Under the pieces are notes generated by a model. The model searched no databases and had not been told where the DNA came from. It saw only the letters and a list, made by a program, of their open reading frames with translations. From Paenibacillus sp. XY044 (lineage in GTDB: Bacteria; Bacillota; Bacilli; Paenibacillales; Paenibacillaceae), in NCBI RefSeq assembly GCF_002257645.1, contig NZ_NQMO01000008.1:305675-369674 (forward strand): a DNA stretch of 64,000 bases, read 5' to 3'. Positions 51,980 to 60,966 of this stretch are shown here, in pieces (the stretch's first letter is position 1; every line of letters begins with the position of its first letter). A program made the position numbers and the translations under genes.

Positions 51980-52693
51980 TTGTCAAACTTGAATATTTGG
52001 ATCGCCTTCTTCGCCGGACTGGCTTCCTTTATTTCTCCGTGCTGTTTGCCGCTGTATCCGTCCTACATTTCGTATATTACCGGGATGTCGGTACAGACGC
52101 TGAAGACAGAACAGAACAAAAAAGAAGTCCGTTACCGGACGATGAGTCATACGCTGGCCTTTATTTTAGGTTTTTCCGCCGTCTTCTACACGCTGGGAGT
52201 CGGAGCCGGCTTGTTCGGCAGCTTCTTTAACGACAACCGGGATCTGATCCGGCAGTTGTCGGCGCTGTTAATCATTTTGATGGGGCTGTTTCTGATCGGT
52301 ATCTTTCAGCCGCGCTTTTTGATGCGCGAATTTAAGATGGATCTGAAGTTCAAGCCCGCCGGATACATAGGTTCTTTTATTTTCGGGATCGGCTTTTCCG
52401 CAGGATGGTCTCCTTGCGTCGGCCCGATTCTGGCGGCGATCATCGCTTTGGCGGCGTCCGAACCCGGCGCATGGTTTCCGCTCATTACTGCTTATACTGT
52501 TGGATTTGCCATTCCTTTTTTTGTACTGGCTTTCTTCATCGGGTCCACGAAGTGGATCGTAAAGTACTCGGGGCTCATGATGAAGATCGGCGGGGCGCTC
52601 ATGCTGTTTATGGGCATTTTGCTGTTCACGAACCAAATGACCAAAATTACGATTTGGCTGCAGGCCATCACGCCCGAATGGCTTAAATTTTAG
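51980..52693 (+). CDS. ccdA: CcdA-family thiol-disulfide membrane protein
   Basis: 237 residues, six hydrophobic segments, TTG start set by TAGGAGGT (51964-51971). The two redox cysteines are in ISPCCLPLYPSYI (about residues 19-20) and GWSPCVGPIL. CcdA carries electrons from cytoplasmic thioredoxin to extracellular thiol proteins, for example in cytochrome c maturation and spore synthesis. Its place in the zinc operon, probably under Zur, is unusual. Its stop overlaps the stop of the convergent splB gene by four bases. Confidence 0.93.
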   Translation: MSNLNIWIAFFAGLASFISPCCLPLYPSYISYITGMSVQTLKTEQNKKEVRYRTMSHTLAFILGFSAVFYTLGVGAGLFGSFFNDNRDLIRQLSALLIILMGLFLIGIFQPRFLMREFKMDLKFKPAGYIGSFIFGIGFSAGWSPCVGPILAAIIALAASEPGAWFPLITAYTVGFAIPFFVLAFFIGSTKWIVKYSGLMMKIGGALMLFMGILLFTNQMTKITIWLQAITPEWLKF

Positions 52694-53760
52694 GTGAAGT
52701 AGTCGATGGAAGCTTCCGGAAAATGCTCGAAAATCCGCTCTGTGATATATTCGCGCAGGGCGTTTTGCTGTTCGTCGGGGTAAACGTATTTGAATTGTCC
52801 CCAGCGGCCCCATTTTTGCTTGCGCTTGGCGATATCCATCTCCAGCTTGGTTTTGGGATAGCGCTGCTCAATGATGTTTTTGGCGGTTTTCGTGAAGCGG
52901 TGCTGAATCATTTCGAACGTCAAATCCTTCGCCGCATCGGCCGGCAGCGTGGCCGCCAGACGCTCCAGAAGCTCGGCATAGCCGTCCTGCCAGCCGTCAT
53001 GCCAAATGATCGGGGCGATGATGAAACCAAGCGGATAGCCGGCCCTGGCGACCTTTCCGGCCGCCTCGATCCGTTCCTCGAAATGGGAAGTGGACGGCTC
53101 GAAATTGCGGATGACGTAGTCTGAATTGATGCTGAACCGGATGCGGGTATGGCCGTTGTGTTTAAGCGAAAGCAGCGGATCGACATGATGATACTTGGTG
53201 ACGAACCGGAGTCTGCCGAACTCTTCGTTCGCCATAAAAGTAATCAGTTCCGCCAGGGAGCCCGTAATATGCTCCAGGCCTACCGGATCGGATGTACATG
53301 CCGCTTCAAACCGGGTGATCTCAGGTGCGCGTTCCTCGATATATCGCTTGGCGGCGCCAATAATATCGGGCGTGTTGACATAGACACGGACATAGGGCTT
53401 GGCACCGAGTGTCGTTTGCAGATAGCAGTAGTGGCAGTGCCCCATGCATCCGGTTGAGATCGGGATGGCGTATTCGGCTGAAGGCTTGGACTGGTCGAAC
53501 TCCAGCGTTTTCCGCACCCCGACGACGAGGGTTCGCTTGGCGTTCCTGTATTTTTCCTGATCGGTTTCGCCGGGTAAATTGGTGATGCGGTTATGAGAGC
53601 TGGTCATGCGGTAAGGGATGTCTTTGGATTTTACCCATTCCATAATGTGCTGGCCTTTGGGATAGTTCAACGCATCCGGTTCAAAATAAACGAGATCGGG
53701 GATAAACGGCTTTGTCGGCCGCAGCGTCCGCCTAGGCTTTTCTTTTACGCCAGTACCCAT
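52690..53760 (-). CDS. splB: Spore photoproduct lyase
   Basis: 356 residues, a little longer than B. subtilis SplB (342). Radical SAM cluster C-x3-C-x2-C in STGCMGHCHYCYL, and the H-atom donor Cys in AACTSDPVGLEH. GAGAGGAG is 7 bases before the ATG at 53760; longer versions starting upstream lack such a site. It repairs the UV lesion spore photoproduct in germinating spores. It implies that the organism sporulates. No terminator is seen between it and ccdA. Confidence 0.96.
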   Translation of the reverse strand: MGTGVKEKPRRTLRPTKPFIPDLVYFEPDALNYPKGQHIMEWVKSKDIPYRMTSSHNRITNLPGETDQEKYRNAKRTLVVGVRKTLEFDQSKPSAEYAIPISTGCMGHCHYCYLQTTLGAKPYVRVYVNTPDIIGAAKRYIEERAPEITRFEAACTSDPVGLEHITGSLAELITFMANEEFGRLRFVTKYHHVDPLLSLKHNGHTRIRFSINSDYVIRNFEPSTSHFEERIEAAGKVARAGYPLGFIIAPIIWHDGWQDGYAELLERLAATLPADAAKDLTFEMIQHRFTKTAKNIIEQRYPKTKLEMDIAKRKQKWGRWGQFKYVYPDEQQNALREYITERIFEHFPEASIDYFT

Positions 53761-53964
53761 AAAAAGACTCCTCTCCAGGGATTTATGAGGTTTCATTTTA
53801 GTATGTGTGCGGGGGGCAAAAGCCACCCGTGGCAATAACTGAGCAGGTTGGGAGGGACGCAGCAGGCGGCAGGACTTGCCAAGTCCAGTTGAGAACATGT
53901 ATCATTACAAGAGCAGGTAATCGGGCCAGATGATTGATGTTTATTAAAGAAAAGAGGGAATATA

Positions 53965-54390
53965 ATGCCAACGCCCAGCATGGAGGATTATTTGGAGCGT
54001 ATCTATAAACTGATTGACGAGAAAGGATACGCGCGTGTTTCGGACATCGCCGAAGGCTTGGAGGTTCATCCCTCATCCGTTACCAAAATGATCCAGAAAT
54101 TGGATAAGGACGAGTATTTGATTTATGAAAAATATCGCGGCCTTGTTCTAACTAGCAAAGGTAAGAAAATGGGCAAACGCCTGGTTGACCGGCATCAGCT
54201 TCTGGAAGAATTCCTGACGATGATCGGGGTTCAGCAGGAAAATATTTATGCGGATGTCGAAGGCATTGAGCATCACTTAAGCTGGGATTCCATAACGCGT
54301 ATCGAGACGCTGGTGGAGTATTTCCGCCGGGATGGACAGCGTCTGGAGGAACTGCGGAACATTCATAATGAATTGGTCAGCGATTCGTAA
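53965..54390 (+). CDS. mntR: Manganese-responsive regulator MntR
   Basis: 141 residues, DtxR family, close to B. subtilis MntR (142). The metal ligands D8, E11, H77, E99, E102 and H103 are all in place. Winged helix about 20-60 (DIAEGLEVHPSSVTKMIQKLDKDEYLIYEKYRGLVLT). With manganese it represses uptake genes and, in Bacillus, activates the efflux genes mneP and mneS; the riboswitch-controlled TerC gene at 16335 is on the same theme. Confidence 0.98.
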   Translation: MPTPSMEDYLERIYKLIDEKGYARVSDIAEGLEVHPSSVTKMIQKLDKDEYLIYEKYRGLVLTSKGKKMGKRLVDRHQLLEEFLTMIGVQQENIYADVEGIEHHLSWDSITRIETLVEYFRRDGQRLEELRNIHNELVSDS

Positions 54391-54393
54391 ACA

Positions 54394-54433
54394 AGGCATC
54401 TGTCCGCACCCTCAAACGACAGGTGCCTCTTTC
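54394..54433 (+). terminator. mntR terminator
   Basis: AGGCATCTGTC pairs with GACAGGTGCCT (one wobble) with a short T-rich tail. Confidence 0.65.
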
Positions 54434-54444
54434 ATTCCCAGCAC

Positions 54445-54615
54445 GCAATCCGGTGAATTCCAGCAAAGATTAGCGTAACCGGATTGCACACATAGCAGCG
54501 GCTATAGCTTTTCTGCCCGATCGGTCGTTTGCGCTTTATTCAGCAGATCATGATTTCAAGGTTGTATGATGCCGGTAAGTGATCTCTAGGTAGAGCGCAA
54601 ATGACCGATTTTTTT
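54445..54615 (+). promoter_or_regulatory. Hairpin-rich leader with large attenuator-like stem
   Basis: Three hairpins follow each other. GCAATCCGGT (54445-54454) pairs with ACCGGATTGC (54478-54487). ATAGC-AGCG-GCTAT follows near 54492-54505. ATCGGTCGTTTGCGCT (54520-54535) pairs with AGCGCAAATGACCGAT (54594-54609), a 16-base stem with one wobble, then six T; inside its loop AGATCA and TGATCT (54544-54582) can also pair. The last one looks like a terminator with a structured loop, 41 bases before the GHL10 gene. No promoter was recognised. Confidence 0.55.
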
Positions 54616-54650
54616 ACCCGCAAATCTATCATTAGTGGAGGATTAGTAGA

Positions 54651-56234
54651 ATGGCGTTTCGGAAGTTTCATAGGTGGATCGTGGCATCGCTGCTGTTGGT
54701 GCTGCTGATTCCGTTTACGGGGCAGCAGGCGAAGGCTGCGAACAACATCACGATGGTCCTGGACGGAAAACAGCTGGTCAGCGATATTCCTCCGTACATC
54801 ATGCCTAAAGTGGACGTGACGATGGTTCCGATCCGCGTGATCAGCGAAGGCCTGGGGGCATACGTCGCATGGAACCAAAGCGCGAAAATCGCCGATATTT
54901 CAGGAGGAGGCCATACAATTAAGTTGACCAGCGGCAAAAAGACGGCTATGGTGGATGGTTCCTCCGTCGCGCTCGATGCCTCCGTTCAGCTTCGGGGCGG
55001 CCGCGTGCTGGTTCCGCTCCGTTTTGTCGGTGAACAGCTTGGTCTGCAGGTAGACTGGGATCAGGTGACAAGAACGATTACCTTAACATCTAGTGCTTAC
55101 ATACCTACCGAGCCGCCTGGTGAAAGCGGGGGAAGCAGCTCCGGCCAGCTCCGGGGAGCCTGGATCTCGACGGTGTACAACCTGGATTGGCCGACAACGT
55201 CCTCCTACGGTAAAGTCGAGCAGCAGAAGCAGGAATATTCCGCTCTTCTCGACAAGCTGCAGGCCATGGGGCTGAACGCGGTGTTCGTTCAGGTTCGGAC
55301 GGCCGGGGATGCGCTGTACCCGTCGAATCTGGTTCCATGGTCCAAGGTCCTGACCGGCACGCAAGGCAAGGATCCGGGATATGATCCGCTTCAGTATATG
55401 ATTGAGGAAACCCACAAGCGGGGGATGCAGTTCCACGCCTGGTTCAACCCGTTCCGGGCCAATCTGGACACTACCACGAGCAAGCTGGCGGCCAATCATG
55501 TGGCGGTTCAGCATCCCGACTGGGTCGTATCCGTTAATAACCAGCTGATCATTAACCCGGGCTTGCCGGAAGCGAGACAGCATATCATCGACGTCGTGAT
55601 GGAAGTTGTGAGCAAGTACGATATCGACGGCGTCCATCTGGATGATTATTTCTATCCGTCAAGCGGAACATTCAACGATGATGCGGCATTCAAAGCTTAT
55701 AATTCGCAAGGTTTGAGCAAAGCGGATTGGCGCCGCGATAATATTAACCAGTTCGTGCAGCAGCTGGGTCAGTCGATTCACGCGTCCAAGCCTGCCGTCC
55801 AGTTTGGCATTAGCCCGTTCGGCGTGTGGCGCAACCAGTCCACCGATCCGACGGGCTCCGATACCAAAGCGGGCGTTACGGCGTACGACTCCATGTCCGC
55901 GGATGTGAGAACCTGGGTGAAGCGGCACTGGATCGATTACGTGGCGCCGCAAATTTATTGGAGCATGTCTTTCAAGAGCGCCCAATATGACAAGCTCGTC
56001 GACTGGTGGGCACAGGAAGTGCAGGGCACCGGGGTTGACTTGTATATCGGCCATTCTCCGTATAAGCTGGGTACCGCCGAAGCCGGATGGCAGTCGGCGC
56101 AGGAGATTATCAACCAGCTTCAATACAATACCAAATACGATGCAGTTAAAGGCAGCATCTTCTACAGCGCCAAAGATTTGCTCAAAAATCCGCTTGGCAT
56201 CGTTCAGGCGCTGACCGCTTATTACCAGCAATAA
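54651..56234 (+). CDS. Secreted GHL10-type glycosidase with copper amine oxidase N-domain
   Basis: 527 residues. Signal peptide about 1-28. Copper-amine-oxidase N-like domain about 30-145 (VPIRVISEGLGAYVAWNQSAKIADI, VPLRFVGEQLGLQVDWDQVTRTI), a surface-binding module. Then the GHL10/DUF187 TIM barrel (about 160-525): RGAWISTVYNLDWPT, GLNAVFVQVRTAGDALYPS, GMQFHAWFNPFR, YDIDGVHLDDYFYP and FGISPFGVWRNQ. The Asp residues of HLDDYFYP are likely catalytic. Enzymes of this group act on peptidoglycan or related glycans. GGAGG fits the ATG. Confidence 0.92.
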   Translation: MAFRKFHRWIVASLLLVLLIPFTGQQAKAANNITMVLDGKQLVSDIPPYIMPKVDVTMVPIRVISEGLGAYVAWNQSAKIADISGGGHTIKLTSGKKTAMVDGSSVALDASVQLRGGRVLVPLRFVGEQLGLQVDWDQVTRTITLTSSAYIPTEPPGESGGSSSGQLRGAWISTVYNLDWPTTSSYGKVEQQKQEYSALLDKLQAMGLNAVFVQVRTAGDALYPSNLVPWSKVLTGTQGKDPGYDPLQYMIEETHKRGMQFHAWFNPFRANLDTTTSKLAANHVAVQHPDWVVSVNNQLIINPGLPEARQHIIDVVMEVVSKYDIDGVHLDDYFYPSSGTFNDDAAFKAYNSQGLSKADWRRDNINQFVQQLGQSIHASKPAVQFGISPFGVWRNQSTDPTGSDTKAGVTAYDSMSADVRTWVKRHWIDYVAPQIYWSMSFKSAQYDKLVDWWAQEVQGTGVDLYIGHSPYKLGTAEAGWQSAQEIINQLQYNTKYDAVKGSIFYSAKDLLKNPLGIVQALTAYYQQ

Positions 56235-56261
56235 TAAATTCATAGCATATTGTCATGAATG

Positions 56262-56313
56262 AACCCCCGTGCTCATATCTTACTGTGGGATATTGAGAGG
56301 ACGGGGGTTTTAT
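56262..56313 (+). terminator. Terminator whose 3' arm holds the next gene's ribosome binding site
   Basis: AACCCCCGT (56262-56270) pairs with ACGGGGGTT (56301-56309); an inner CTCATATC/GATATTGAG pair extends it. The ATG of the next gene is at 56315 and its only possible ribosome binding site, GGGGG, is inside the 3' arm. Confidence 0.75.
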
Positions 56314-56314
56314 T

Positions 56315-57235
56315 ATGATCGTCAATGCGGTGTTCGAGGGCGGCGGAGTGAAGGGAATATCGCTGGCAGGGGCCGTCAAGGCGGCGGAACAAGCCGGCGT
56401 TGTGTTCAACCGGGTGGCGGGTACCTCGTCCGGTTCCATTGTGGCGGCACTGCTGGCGGCGGGCTTTTCGGCGGACGAAATGAGCGAAATTGTAAAGCTG
56501 ACCCCCTTTGAATCATTTCTTCATCGTGCACCCATATTCAATACGAAAGTCATCGGACCCGCCGCACGCCTGCTGCTCAAGAAAGGACTTTATTCCGGGG
56601 AGGCGCTTGAAGTATGGATTCACAATATTTTAGCGGCCAAAAGGGTCAAGACGTTTGCGGATATTCCTCAAGGCAAGCTGATGATCATCGCCTCGGATAT
56701 TACGAACGGACGCATTCTCGTGCTTCCGGAGGACCTGGGCAAGCTGGGCGCCAATCCGTCCAGGTTTGCGGTCTCCAAGGCCATCCGGATGAGTACGAGC
56801 ATTCCGTACTTTTTTGACCCGGTCATGCTGAGAATGACCGGGGAGGCCGCCAGGGGAAAGTCATTTGTCGACCAGTTTGTCTATATCGTGGACGGGGGGC
56901 TGCTCAGCAATTTCCCGCTGTGGCTTTTTGACGATGCCGGTGAAGGGGCCGGGCAGAAGCCGGTTCCGACGATTGGATTTCAAATGGTTGGCCGGACGAC
57001 GAACAAGCCTCATATGATCCGCGGGCCGATCAGCATGCTGCAGGCAATGTTCGAAACGATGCTGTCCGCTCATGATGAGCGGTATATCGAGCAGGAGAAC
57101 CGTTTCCGGACGATCAAAATTCCGACCCTCGGTGTCGGAACGACGCAGTTCCACATTACGCCGGATGAGAGCCAGCAGCTGTACGAGTCCGGGATGCAGG
57201 CAGGGAACAAATTTTTTGCGGGCTGGAAACCGTAA
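56315..57235 (+). CDS. Patatin-like phospholipase
   Basis: 306 residues, no signal peptide. The oxyanion loop FEGGGVKGISLAGAV (7-21), the nucleophile Ser38 in GTSSG (36-40), and the catalytic Asp in the D-G-G stretch VDGGLLSNFPLWLF (about 193) are all present. Similar proteins hydrolyse membrane lipids. The start lies 5 bases after the stem of a hairpin, so translation may depend on that stem melting. Confidence 0.93.
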   Translation: MIVNAVFEGGGVKGISLAGAVKAAEQAGVVFNRVAGTSSGSIVAALLAAGFSADEMSEIVKLTPFESFLHRAPIFNTKVIGPAARLLLKKGLYSGEALEVWIHNILAAKRVKTFADIPQGKLMIIASDITNGRILVLPEDLGKLGANPSRFAVSKAIRMSTSIPYFFDPVMLRMTGEAARGKSFVDQFVYIVDGGLLSNFPLWLFDDAGEGAGQKPVPTIGFQMVGRTTNKPHMIRGPISMLQAMFETMLSAHDERYIEQENRFRTIKIPTLGVGTTQFHITPDESQQLYESGMQAGNKFFAGWKP

Positions 57236-57251
57236 CATAGGGATAAAACAA

Positions 57252-57302
57252 AAGGCATTCGCCGGTACTCCATCGGAAAGGAGCGGCGAATGCCTTGTTT
57301 TT
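57252..57302. terminator. Bidirectional terminator
   Basis: AAGGCATTCGCCG pairs with CGGCGAATGCCTT; T-rich tails on both sides between convergent genes. Confidence 0.9.
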
Positions 57303-57310
57303 AATGGGTC

Positions 57311-57631
57311 TTAGTGGTATTTCGGTTGTTGATCGTCGTTCTTACCCTTTGAGCCTTCAATCACCTGGAAAGGGTAATTTTTGCGCTTACCTGACGACTG
57401 ACCGCGCTTCGACGCATTGTACTTCTCCATCGTCCGCTGGGACGGCTTAACCTTGGGCCGCTTGTTGTAACGGGCAGGCGGGAATTTGTACAGCAGGAAA
57501 ACCACACCGAACACGATCAAGGGCACAAGCAAATTCAAAAGCGATCCTGCACCGCCAAACAGAATGTTGCCGAGCAGTCCGATGGCTGCTAGTACAATGG
57601 CAATCCAGAAAATTACAGCCTGCCTTTTCAT
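57311..57631 (-). CDS. yqhP: Small membrane protein, YqhP-like
   Basis: 106 residues. Two hydrophobic segments (about 5-27 and 30-50), then a basic, hydrophilic tail (KRPKVKPSQRTMEKYNASKRG). Its place six bases after yqhQ matches the B. subtilis order yqhQ-yqhP. Function unknown. The symbol rests mainly on gene order. Confidence 0.75.
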   Translation of the reverse strand: MKRQAVIFWIAIVLAAIGLLGNILFGGAGSLLNLLVPLIVFGVVFLLYKFPPARYNKRPKVKPSQRTMEKYNASKRGQSSGKRKNYPFQVIEGSKGKNDDQQPKYH

Positions 57632-57637
57632 GTCATC

Positions 57638-58633
57638 TCATCCTTTCAGGGGATCCAAGACTCCGTTTCTCAAAGGTTGTTCCGCCCCGGGAGCCTTCTC
57701 CACTTGGGCGTCAAGCTCAAGCATGCGGTTGAAGGAGGCGATGGACACCTCAACCTGGTCATCCTTAGGTTCCTTCGTGGTCAACAACTGAAGCCACAGG
57801 CCCGGGTAACCGAGATACCGCAGCACCGGTACGTCGCGCAGCGCGTTGGTCATTTTCAGAAATTCAAACGAAATGGCGATGACGACCGGCAGCAGGATGA
57901 TCCGCTGCAGAACCCGCTGCGTCATATTATCCCACGGAACGAGCGAATAAATCAGTACGCCCAGCACAATCGTCAGCATCATGAAACTGCTGCCGCAGCG
58001 GTAATGCAGACGGGTGTGCTTCTGCACATTGGCGACCGTCAGCTCTTCACCCGCTTCATAGGTGCTGATCACCTTATGCTCCGCTCCATGATACTGGAAC
58101 AACCGCTTGATGACCGGGGTCTGTGAAATGCCCCATAGGTAAACGAGCAGCAGCAGCAATTTAATGCCGCCTTCTATAAGGTTATGCAGGATATAGTTGT
58201 CAAACATCTTGCCGAAAATGAAATTCTCCAAAAATACAGGCACCAGCGTCAACACCAGCTTGCCTACCAGGAAAGACAGCACACCGACCGCGGCAACGCC
58301 GATAATCATCCCTAGGCTCCAGCCGGATTCTTCCTTCTGTTTCTGCTTGGCGCGCTCCTCCGGCTCCACTTCGTCATCCGCATAGGATTCCGCCGAATAA
58401 TTCAAGTGCTTCGTGCCTTTGGCGCTTGCATCTATAATACTGACAATACCGCGAAGGAAAGGGATTTTGCGCAATTTGCCGACCCAAGGCTTATCCTCGC
58501 GCGGCACCTCCAAAAATGTAATCTCCTGATTCTTCCGCCGCACAGCGGTGACATTGACGTGCTTACCGCCAAACATAACGCCTTCAATGACGGCTTGGCC
58601 ACCGTAACTGACCGTTTTGGATTGCTCCGACAA
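57638..58633 (-). CDS. yqhQ: DUF1385 membrane protein YqhQ
   Basis: 331 residues. The N-terminal SYGGQAVIEGVMFGGKHVNVTAVRR and the middle FQYHGAEHKVISTYEAGEELTVANVQKHTRLHYRCGSSFMM are signatures of DUF1385, with four or more membrane helices. Start TTG 58633 is set by GGAAGGTGA. YqhQ proteins are widely kept in Bacilli and their role is not settled; some work links them to CcpC or ribosome-related functions. It is divergent from yqhR. Confidence 0.9.
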   Translation of the reverse strand: MSEQSKTVSYGGQAVIEGVMFGGKHVNVTAVRRKNQEITFLEVPREDKPWVGKLRKIPFLRGIVSIIDASAKGTKHLNYSAESYADDEVEPEERAKQKQKEESGWSLGMIIGVAAVGVLSFLVGKLVLTLVPVFLENFIFGKMFDNYILHNLIEGGIKLLLLLVYLWGISQTPVIKRLFQYHGAEHKVISTYEAGEELTVANVQKHTRLHYRCGSSFMMLTIVLGVLIYSLVPWDNMTQRVLQRIILLPVVIAISFEFLKMTNALRDVPVLRYLGYPGLWLQLLTTKEPKDDQVEVSIASFNRMLELDAQVEKAPGAEQPLRNGVLDPLKG

Positions 58634-58763
58634 ACCATTCACCTTCCCCGAATAATTAGTTGTGATGCCTTTATTGTAACGAATTTCCCGTGCGATTTCT
58701 AGTTGGATTAGGCCCGGCCGCAAATGAACATACTAAGAAAAACAAAAAGGGTGATATTCAAAG

Positions 58764-59273
58764 ATGAGTTCACAAGGAGCTGCGATTCGGCAGCATACGA
58801 ATACAGGCCGTACCAATCCGCTGAGCTTCTCGCTCGAGCTCGGCTTTTTTGCCGGTCTGTTCTGGGGGGCGGTCCATTGGGCTTTCCACTGGATGCATTT
58901 CACGATCGTCATCCCGGCCTTTCTGGCCGAACCTTTCTTCAAGCATTCTTTTCTGACAAGCGGGGCTGGAGATCTGCTCGGCTGGCTCTTTTTTATTGCG
59001 TTTTCCATGGCCGCGGCGGTAATTTATACGCTGCTGTTCCGGAAGATCCCCGGGCCATGGCCGGGCATCGTGTACGGCATTTGCTGGTGGGCGGTTCTGT
59101 TTGTGGCGGGTCCGGCGCTCGGGATGATGAACCGTCTCAACCATCTGACGTGGAATACGATCTTCTGCGAATTTTGCTTGTACCTGCTGTGGGGACTGTT
59201 CATCGGATATACGGTGGCCTTCGAATTTACGGATGAGCGTAAACGCGAACCTGGGAGAGCTAAGGCGCACTAG
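58764..59273 (+). CDS. yqhR: Membrane protein YqhR
   Basis: 169 residues with four hydrophobic segments (about 28-50, 70-95, 100-122, 135-155). It has FFAGLFWGAVHWAFHWMHFT and GIVYGICWWAVLFVAGP typical of YqhR. Role unknown. First gene of the run yqhR-aroQ-yqhT-efp, which matches B. subtilis. Confidence 0.88.
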   Translation: MSSQGAAIRQHTNTGRTNPLSFSLELGFFAGLFWGAVHWAFHWMHFTIVIPAFLAEPFFKHSFLTSGAGDLLGWLFFIAFSMAAAVIYTLLFRKIPGPWPGIVYGICWWAVLFVAGPALGMMNRLNHLTWNTIFCEFCLYLLWGLFIGYTVAFEFTDERKREPGRAKAH

Positions 59274-59354
59274 AGCAAAAAAACTTCTCAAGAAGACATC
59301 CCCTATGTTAAAATAGCAGATGGTTATTTGACGACAAAGGGTGGGAATACCATT

Positions 59355-59801
59355 TTGAGAACCATTTGGGTGATCAACGGACCGAACCTGAATCTGCTCG
59401 GACTCCGGGAGCCAGGCGTTTACGGCTCTCAAAGTCTTGCGTCGATTGAAGAAGGCCTGCTTGAGAAAGCGGAAGCCCTGGGCGTGTCCGTCACATTTTA
59501 TCAGTCCAACCATGAGGGAGATATCATTGACAGGATCCATGCCGCGTTGGGTCATGCCGACGGCATCGTTCTGAATCCGGGCGCGCTGACTCATTACAGC
59601 TATGCCGTCCGGGACGCCATCAGTTCCGTTAAAATTCCGACGGTGGAAGTCCATTTGTCGAACATTCACGCAAGGGAGACCTTCCGCCATACTTCCGTGA
59701 TTGCTCCCGAAGCCGTAGGTCAAATTGCCGGATTCGGCGCTGTCAGCTATGAACTCGGCATGATGGCACTACTGCGCCATTTGGAAAGCCAGGGACAGTA
59801 G
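59355..59801 (+). CDS. aroQ: 3-dehydroquinate dehydratase, type II
   Basis: 148 residues. Third step of the shikimate pathway. NGPNLNLLGLREPGVYG has Arg18 and Tyr23, both at the active site; NPGALTHYSYAVRDAI and EVHLSNIHARETFRH carry the His and Asn residues. The TTG at 59355 is set by AAAGGGTGGG. Fifty bases before the M24 peptidase gene. Confidence 0.97.
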   Translation: MRTIWVINGPNLNLLGLREPGVYGSQSLASIEEGLLEKAEALGVSVTFYQSNHEGDIIDRIHAALGHADGIVLNPGALTHYSYAVRDAISSVKIPTVEVHLSNIHARETFRHTSVIAPEAVGQIAGFGAVSYELGMMALLRHLESQGQ

Positions 59802-59850
59802 CGCTGCCTCTTTCCCCGGGGAAAGCTGTACATGAGAGAGGAGTGTAACG

Positions 59851-60927
59851 ATGAGCATCAATCGAGTGAACAAGCTGCGTGAAGCGATGCAGCAATCCAA
59901 CGTGGAAGCCATGTTTGTAACCAGTTCCATTAACCGCCGGTATTTAACGGGATTTACCGGTTCATCGGGGTATGTCCTCATCACTTTGCATGATGCGTAT
60001 CTGTTGACCGATTTTCGGTACATGACCCAGGCACCGCAGCAGGCGAAAGGATTTACGATCGTCGAGCACGGGCCGAAGGTAGCGGATACGGTAAAAGAAC
60101 TGCTCACTTCCGCAAACATCGGCAAGCTTGGCTTCGAGCAGGATGACGTATCTTTTTCCGGATACACCGCTTACGCGGAGCAGCTTAAGCCGATCCAGCT
60201 GGTGCCGGTTTCCGGCCTCGTGGAGAAGCTGCGTATCTTCAAGGATGATGAAGAGCTGAAGGTCATGCAGAGAGCGGCGGACCTGGCCGACGACACGTTC
60301 AAGCATATTCTCGGGTTTATCAAGACGGGAATGACGGAGCGGGAGGTCGATCTGGAAATGGAGTTTTATATGCGCCGCCACGGTGCCACTTCATCCTCCT
60401 TCGATACGATCGTCGCTTCCGGAGAACGTTCCGCCATGCCGCACGGCGTTGCCAGCGAACGGGTGATTGCCGGAAACGAGCTCATCACGTTCGACTTCGG
60501 CGCATTGCTTGACGGGTACTGCTCCGATTTGACGCGGACGATCGCGATCGGGGATCCGGATCCGAAGCTTAAGGAAATTTATGACATTGTGCTGGAAGCC
60601 CAGCTCCACACACTTCAGAACATCAAGCCGGGGATGACCGGACGCGAAGCAGACGCGCTTGCCCGCGATATCATTACGAAATACGGCTACGGCGACAAAT
60701 TCGGCCACAGCACGGGGCACGGTCTCGGTATGGAGGTCCATGAAATGCCTCGCCTGTCCAAGCTTAGCGATGATGTGCTGAAGCCGGGCATGGTCGTGAC
60801 TGTGGAACCGGGAATTTACCTTCCGGGCCTCGGCGGCGTGCGTATTGAAGACGATATTGTGATCACGGAGACGGGAATTGTGATCTTGACGCATTCGTCA
60901 AAAGATTTCATCGTATTACCGGCGTGA
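59851..60927 (+). CDS. yqhT: M24-family aminopeptidase (Xaa-Pro type, YqhT)
   Basis: 358 residues. The N-terminal creatinase-like domain (1-125) and the C-terminal pita-bread domain with the five metal ligands: LITFDFGALLDGYCSDLTRTI (two Asp), GHSTGHGLGMEVHE (His), VVTVEPGIYLPGLGGVRIED (two Glu). It cleaves Xaa-Pro peptide bonds at N-termini. Order aroQ-yqhT-efp as in B. subtilis. Confidence 0.95.
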   Translation: MSINRVNKLREAMQQSNVEAMFVTSSINRRYLTGFTGSSGYVLITLHDAYLLTDFRYMTQAPQQAKGFTIVEHGPKVADTVKELLTSANIGKLGFEQDDVSFSGYTAYAEQLKPIQLVPVSGLVEKLRIFKDDEELKVMQRAADLADDTFKHILGFIKTGMTEREVDLEMEFYMRRHGATSSSFDTIVASGERSAMPHGVASERVIAGNELITFDFGALLDGYCSDLTRTIAIGDPDPKLKEIYDIVLEAQLHTLQNIKPGMTGREADALARDIITKYGYGDKFGHSTGHGLGMEVHEMPRLSKLSDDVLKPGMVVTVEPGIYLPGLGGVRIEDDIVITETGIVILTHSSKDFIVLPA

Positions 60928-60966
60928 TAAATGCAATATATACTTAACCTTTAGGAGGGCATTTCA

